Of a stretch of DNA of 6,370 nt, positions 5,079 to 6,370 are shown one piece after another. Position 1 is the stretch's first letter; the number at the start of each line of letters is the position of its first letter. The position numbers were made by a program, and so were the translations under genes. Source of the DNA: Candidatus Latescibacterota bacterium (GTDB lineage Bacteria; Latescibacterota; UBA2968; GCA-2709665). The notes below the pieces were generated by a model. It worked only from the letters and a program-made list of their open reading frames with translations. It did not search any database and was not told where the DNA came from. The DNA lies in contig JASLMQ010000061.1 in assembly GCA_030746455.1 (NCBI GenBank), positions 1 to 6,370 of the forward strand. Direction: 5' to 3'.

Positions 5079-6370
5079 ATGGCTGTCGATGCCGAAAGCG
5101 CGTTGGCGAACGAAGCAAACCTGACTCAGCCCGAGACCCAGGATAGGCCCTCACTGACGGTCCAGTCGGTGGTTCTGGGGCTGTGCGCGGTGGTTGCGCT
5201 GGATTTCATCGCGATCTACGTCAGGTATATCTACCGCGCATCGCTGATGACCTACAGCCACATCCCCATGTCGATGCTGATCGCGTTCACCTTACTGATC
5301 GTGGTCGGCGCGATCGTTTCGAGAATGACGGGGTGGGTGGTCTCGGCCTCCGAATGGCACGCCATCCTGATCATGGCAGTTGTGGGCGGGGCGGTACCCA
5401 TTTTCGGGATCTCGGGATACGTCCTGAGCTACATGGCTTCGCCGTATTACTTCGCCACGGCGGACAACGAGTGGGACAAGTACCTCCATCCCTACATCCC
5501 GAAGTGGGTGGTTCCCTCTGACGAAGGGAAGGCGGCGACCTGGTTCTACGAAGGGGTTCCCGGCGGGGCCGAGATACCCTGGGGCGAGTGGCTGCTTCCG
5601 CTAGTCTGGTGGACGACGATGATCGTTGCCGCATTCGTGATGTTGGGATGCGTGGCCGTGATCTTCCGCAGGCAGTGGGTGCAGAACGAGCGGCTGGCGT
5701 TTCCCGCGATGGCGCCCTTGATCGACATGGTAGAGGCGCCCGGCGACGGCAAGGGGTGGTTGCCCGGGTTCACGCGGAACTACCTGTTCTGGATCGGGTT
5801 CGGCGTGGCTTTCGGGATGATCGCCTGGAACTGCATCAACTACTTCCTTCCCGGCTTCCCGGTCTTCCCGATCTATCGCGGACGATGGTACTGGATCGAC
5901 CGACAGTTCCCGCCCATCCGTGGTTTCATCGGGATGTTCAGCCTCTTCTTCTCCTACTTCGCGAGTCTGGAGGTGCTGCTGAGCGTGTGGTTCTTTGACC
6001 TCCTGTTCATTGTGGAGGGAGGCACGCTGAACAAGATGGGCTATTCGGCCTGTTCGCCCTATTACTATCGGGGCGTTTACTACTGGCAGACCAAGGGCGC
6101 GTTCGTCATGATGGCGGCTTCGGTGTTCTGGGTGGCCCGAAGGCACATCAAGGAGGTCTTCCTCAAGGCCGTCAAGCCGGAGACGCCCATCGAGGACGGG
6201 AACGAGTGGATCTCCTACCGCACGGCCGTGATTGGGCTGGCCGTGAGCATGGCCTACATGTGGATCTGGCTGGCGCGCATCGGCTTCGACGTCCTTCAGG
6301 CCATTGTGCTGCTCTTCGCGGTTATCTTCACCTACGTAGGCATGGCGAAGATCCTGGCGGACACGGGGAT
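5079..6370 (+). CDS. DUF6785/DUF6784-type multi-pass membrane protein, putative transporter (N-terminal 430 residues, cut by window edge)
   Basis: An open frame from ATG 5079 to the window end encodes a very hydrophobic protein. After a polar N-terminal tail (1-27) come likely membrane segments at about 28-48, 62-81, 94-119, 172-196, 235-257, 283-312, 341-353, 383-399 and 404-422. Segments that recall the uncharacterised DUF6785 family (C-terminal part DUF6784) are FGISGYVLSYMASPYYFAT (109-127), WVVP followed by WFYEGVP (143-161), RRQWVQNERLAFP (197-209), YYWQTKGAF (334-342), VARRHIKEVF (352-361), EWISYRTA (376-383) and AKILADTG (423-430). Family proteins are usually some 600 or more residues, so about a third is missing. 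Relatives resemble large solute transporters, possibly of the OPT fold (recalled, not tested). Its place after sugar-processing genes suggests it imports their substrate, but a terminator-like hairpin and a structured leader separate it, so it may be regulated alone. Family moderately sure; transport substrate unknown. Confidence 0.75.
   Translation, partial: MAVDAESALANEANLTQPETQDRPSLTVQSVVLGLCAVVALDFIAIYVRYIYRASLMTYSHIPMSMLIAFTLLIVVGAIVSRMTGWVVSASEWHAILIMAVVGGAVPIFGISGYVLSYMASPYYFATADNEWDKYLHPYIPKWVVPSDEGKAATWFYEGVPGGAEIPWGEWLLPLVWWTTMIVAAFVMLGCVAVIFRRQWVQNERLAFPAMAPLIDMVEAPGDGKGWLPGFTRNYLFWIGFGVAFGMIAWNCINYFLPGFPVFPIYRGRWYWIDRQFPPIRGFIGMFSLFFSYFASLEVLLSVWFFDLLFIVEGGTLNKMGYSACSPYYYRGVYYWQTKGAFVMMAASVFWVARRHIKEVFLKAVKPETPIEDGNEWISYRTAVIGLAVSMAYMWIWLARIGFDVLQAIVLLFAVIFTYVGMAKILADTG

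Overview
The window is GC-rich bacterial chromosome with two blocks. The left block (1-2671, minus strand) is the housekeeping protein-quality-control operon tig-clpP-clpX, read right to left; clpX is cut by the left edge. The right block (2971-6370, plus strand) holds three genes whose family membership suggests uptake and processing of a carbohydrate or small organic compound: a GHL10-type (DUF187-like) glycoside-hydrolase-like protein, a xylose-isomerase-like TIM-barrel sugar isomerase/epimerase, and the first 430 residues of a large multi-pass membrane protein of the DUF6785/DUF6784 type.

The blocks are divergent, with about 300 bases between the tig start (2671) and the first plus-strand gene (2971). 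This gap carries a very good sigma70-type promoter facing tig: TTGACA, a 17-base spacer, then TATCAT. No comparable promoter is visible for the plus-strand genes. The hydrolase-like and isomerase-like genes are 21 bases apart with a good Shine-Dalgarno sequence between them, so they are probably co-transcribed. A GC-rich hairpin with a T-rich tail follows the isomerase gene and probably ends or weakens that transcript. The membrane-protein gene comes after a 272-base gap holding an inverted repeat, a short 9-base-period repeat, two tandem GTGGG/CCCAC hairpins and a very strong Shine-Dalgarno sequence.

In the left block, trigger factor binds nascent chains at the ribosome, ClpX unfolds substrates using ATP, and ClpP degrades them. 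All catalytic and nucleotide-binding motifs of ClpP and of the visible half of ClpX are intact. The peptidyl-prolyl isomerase domain of trigger factor appears to have lost its aromatic active-site residues.

Organism (inference, from memory of where these families occur): the GHL10, xylose-isomerase-like and DUF6785 combination in GC-rich DNA suggests an uncultivated or environmental lineage such as Latescibacterota, Poribacteria, Planctomycetota or Armatimonadota. The sequence alone does not settle which. I see no mobile element, CRISPR array, tRNA, rRNA or clear novel system; the least-understood item is the DUF6785-type gene with its structured leader.
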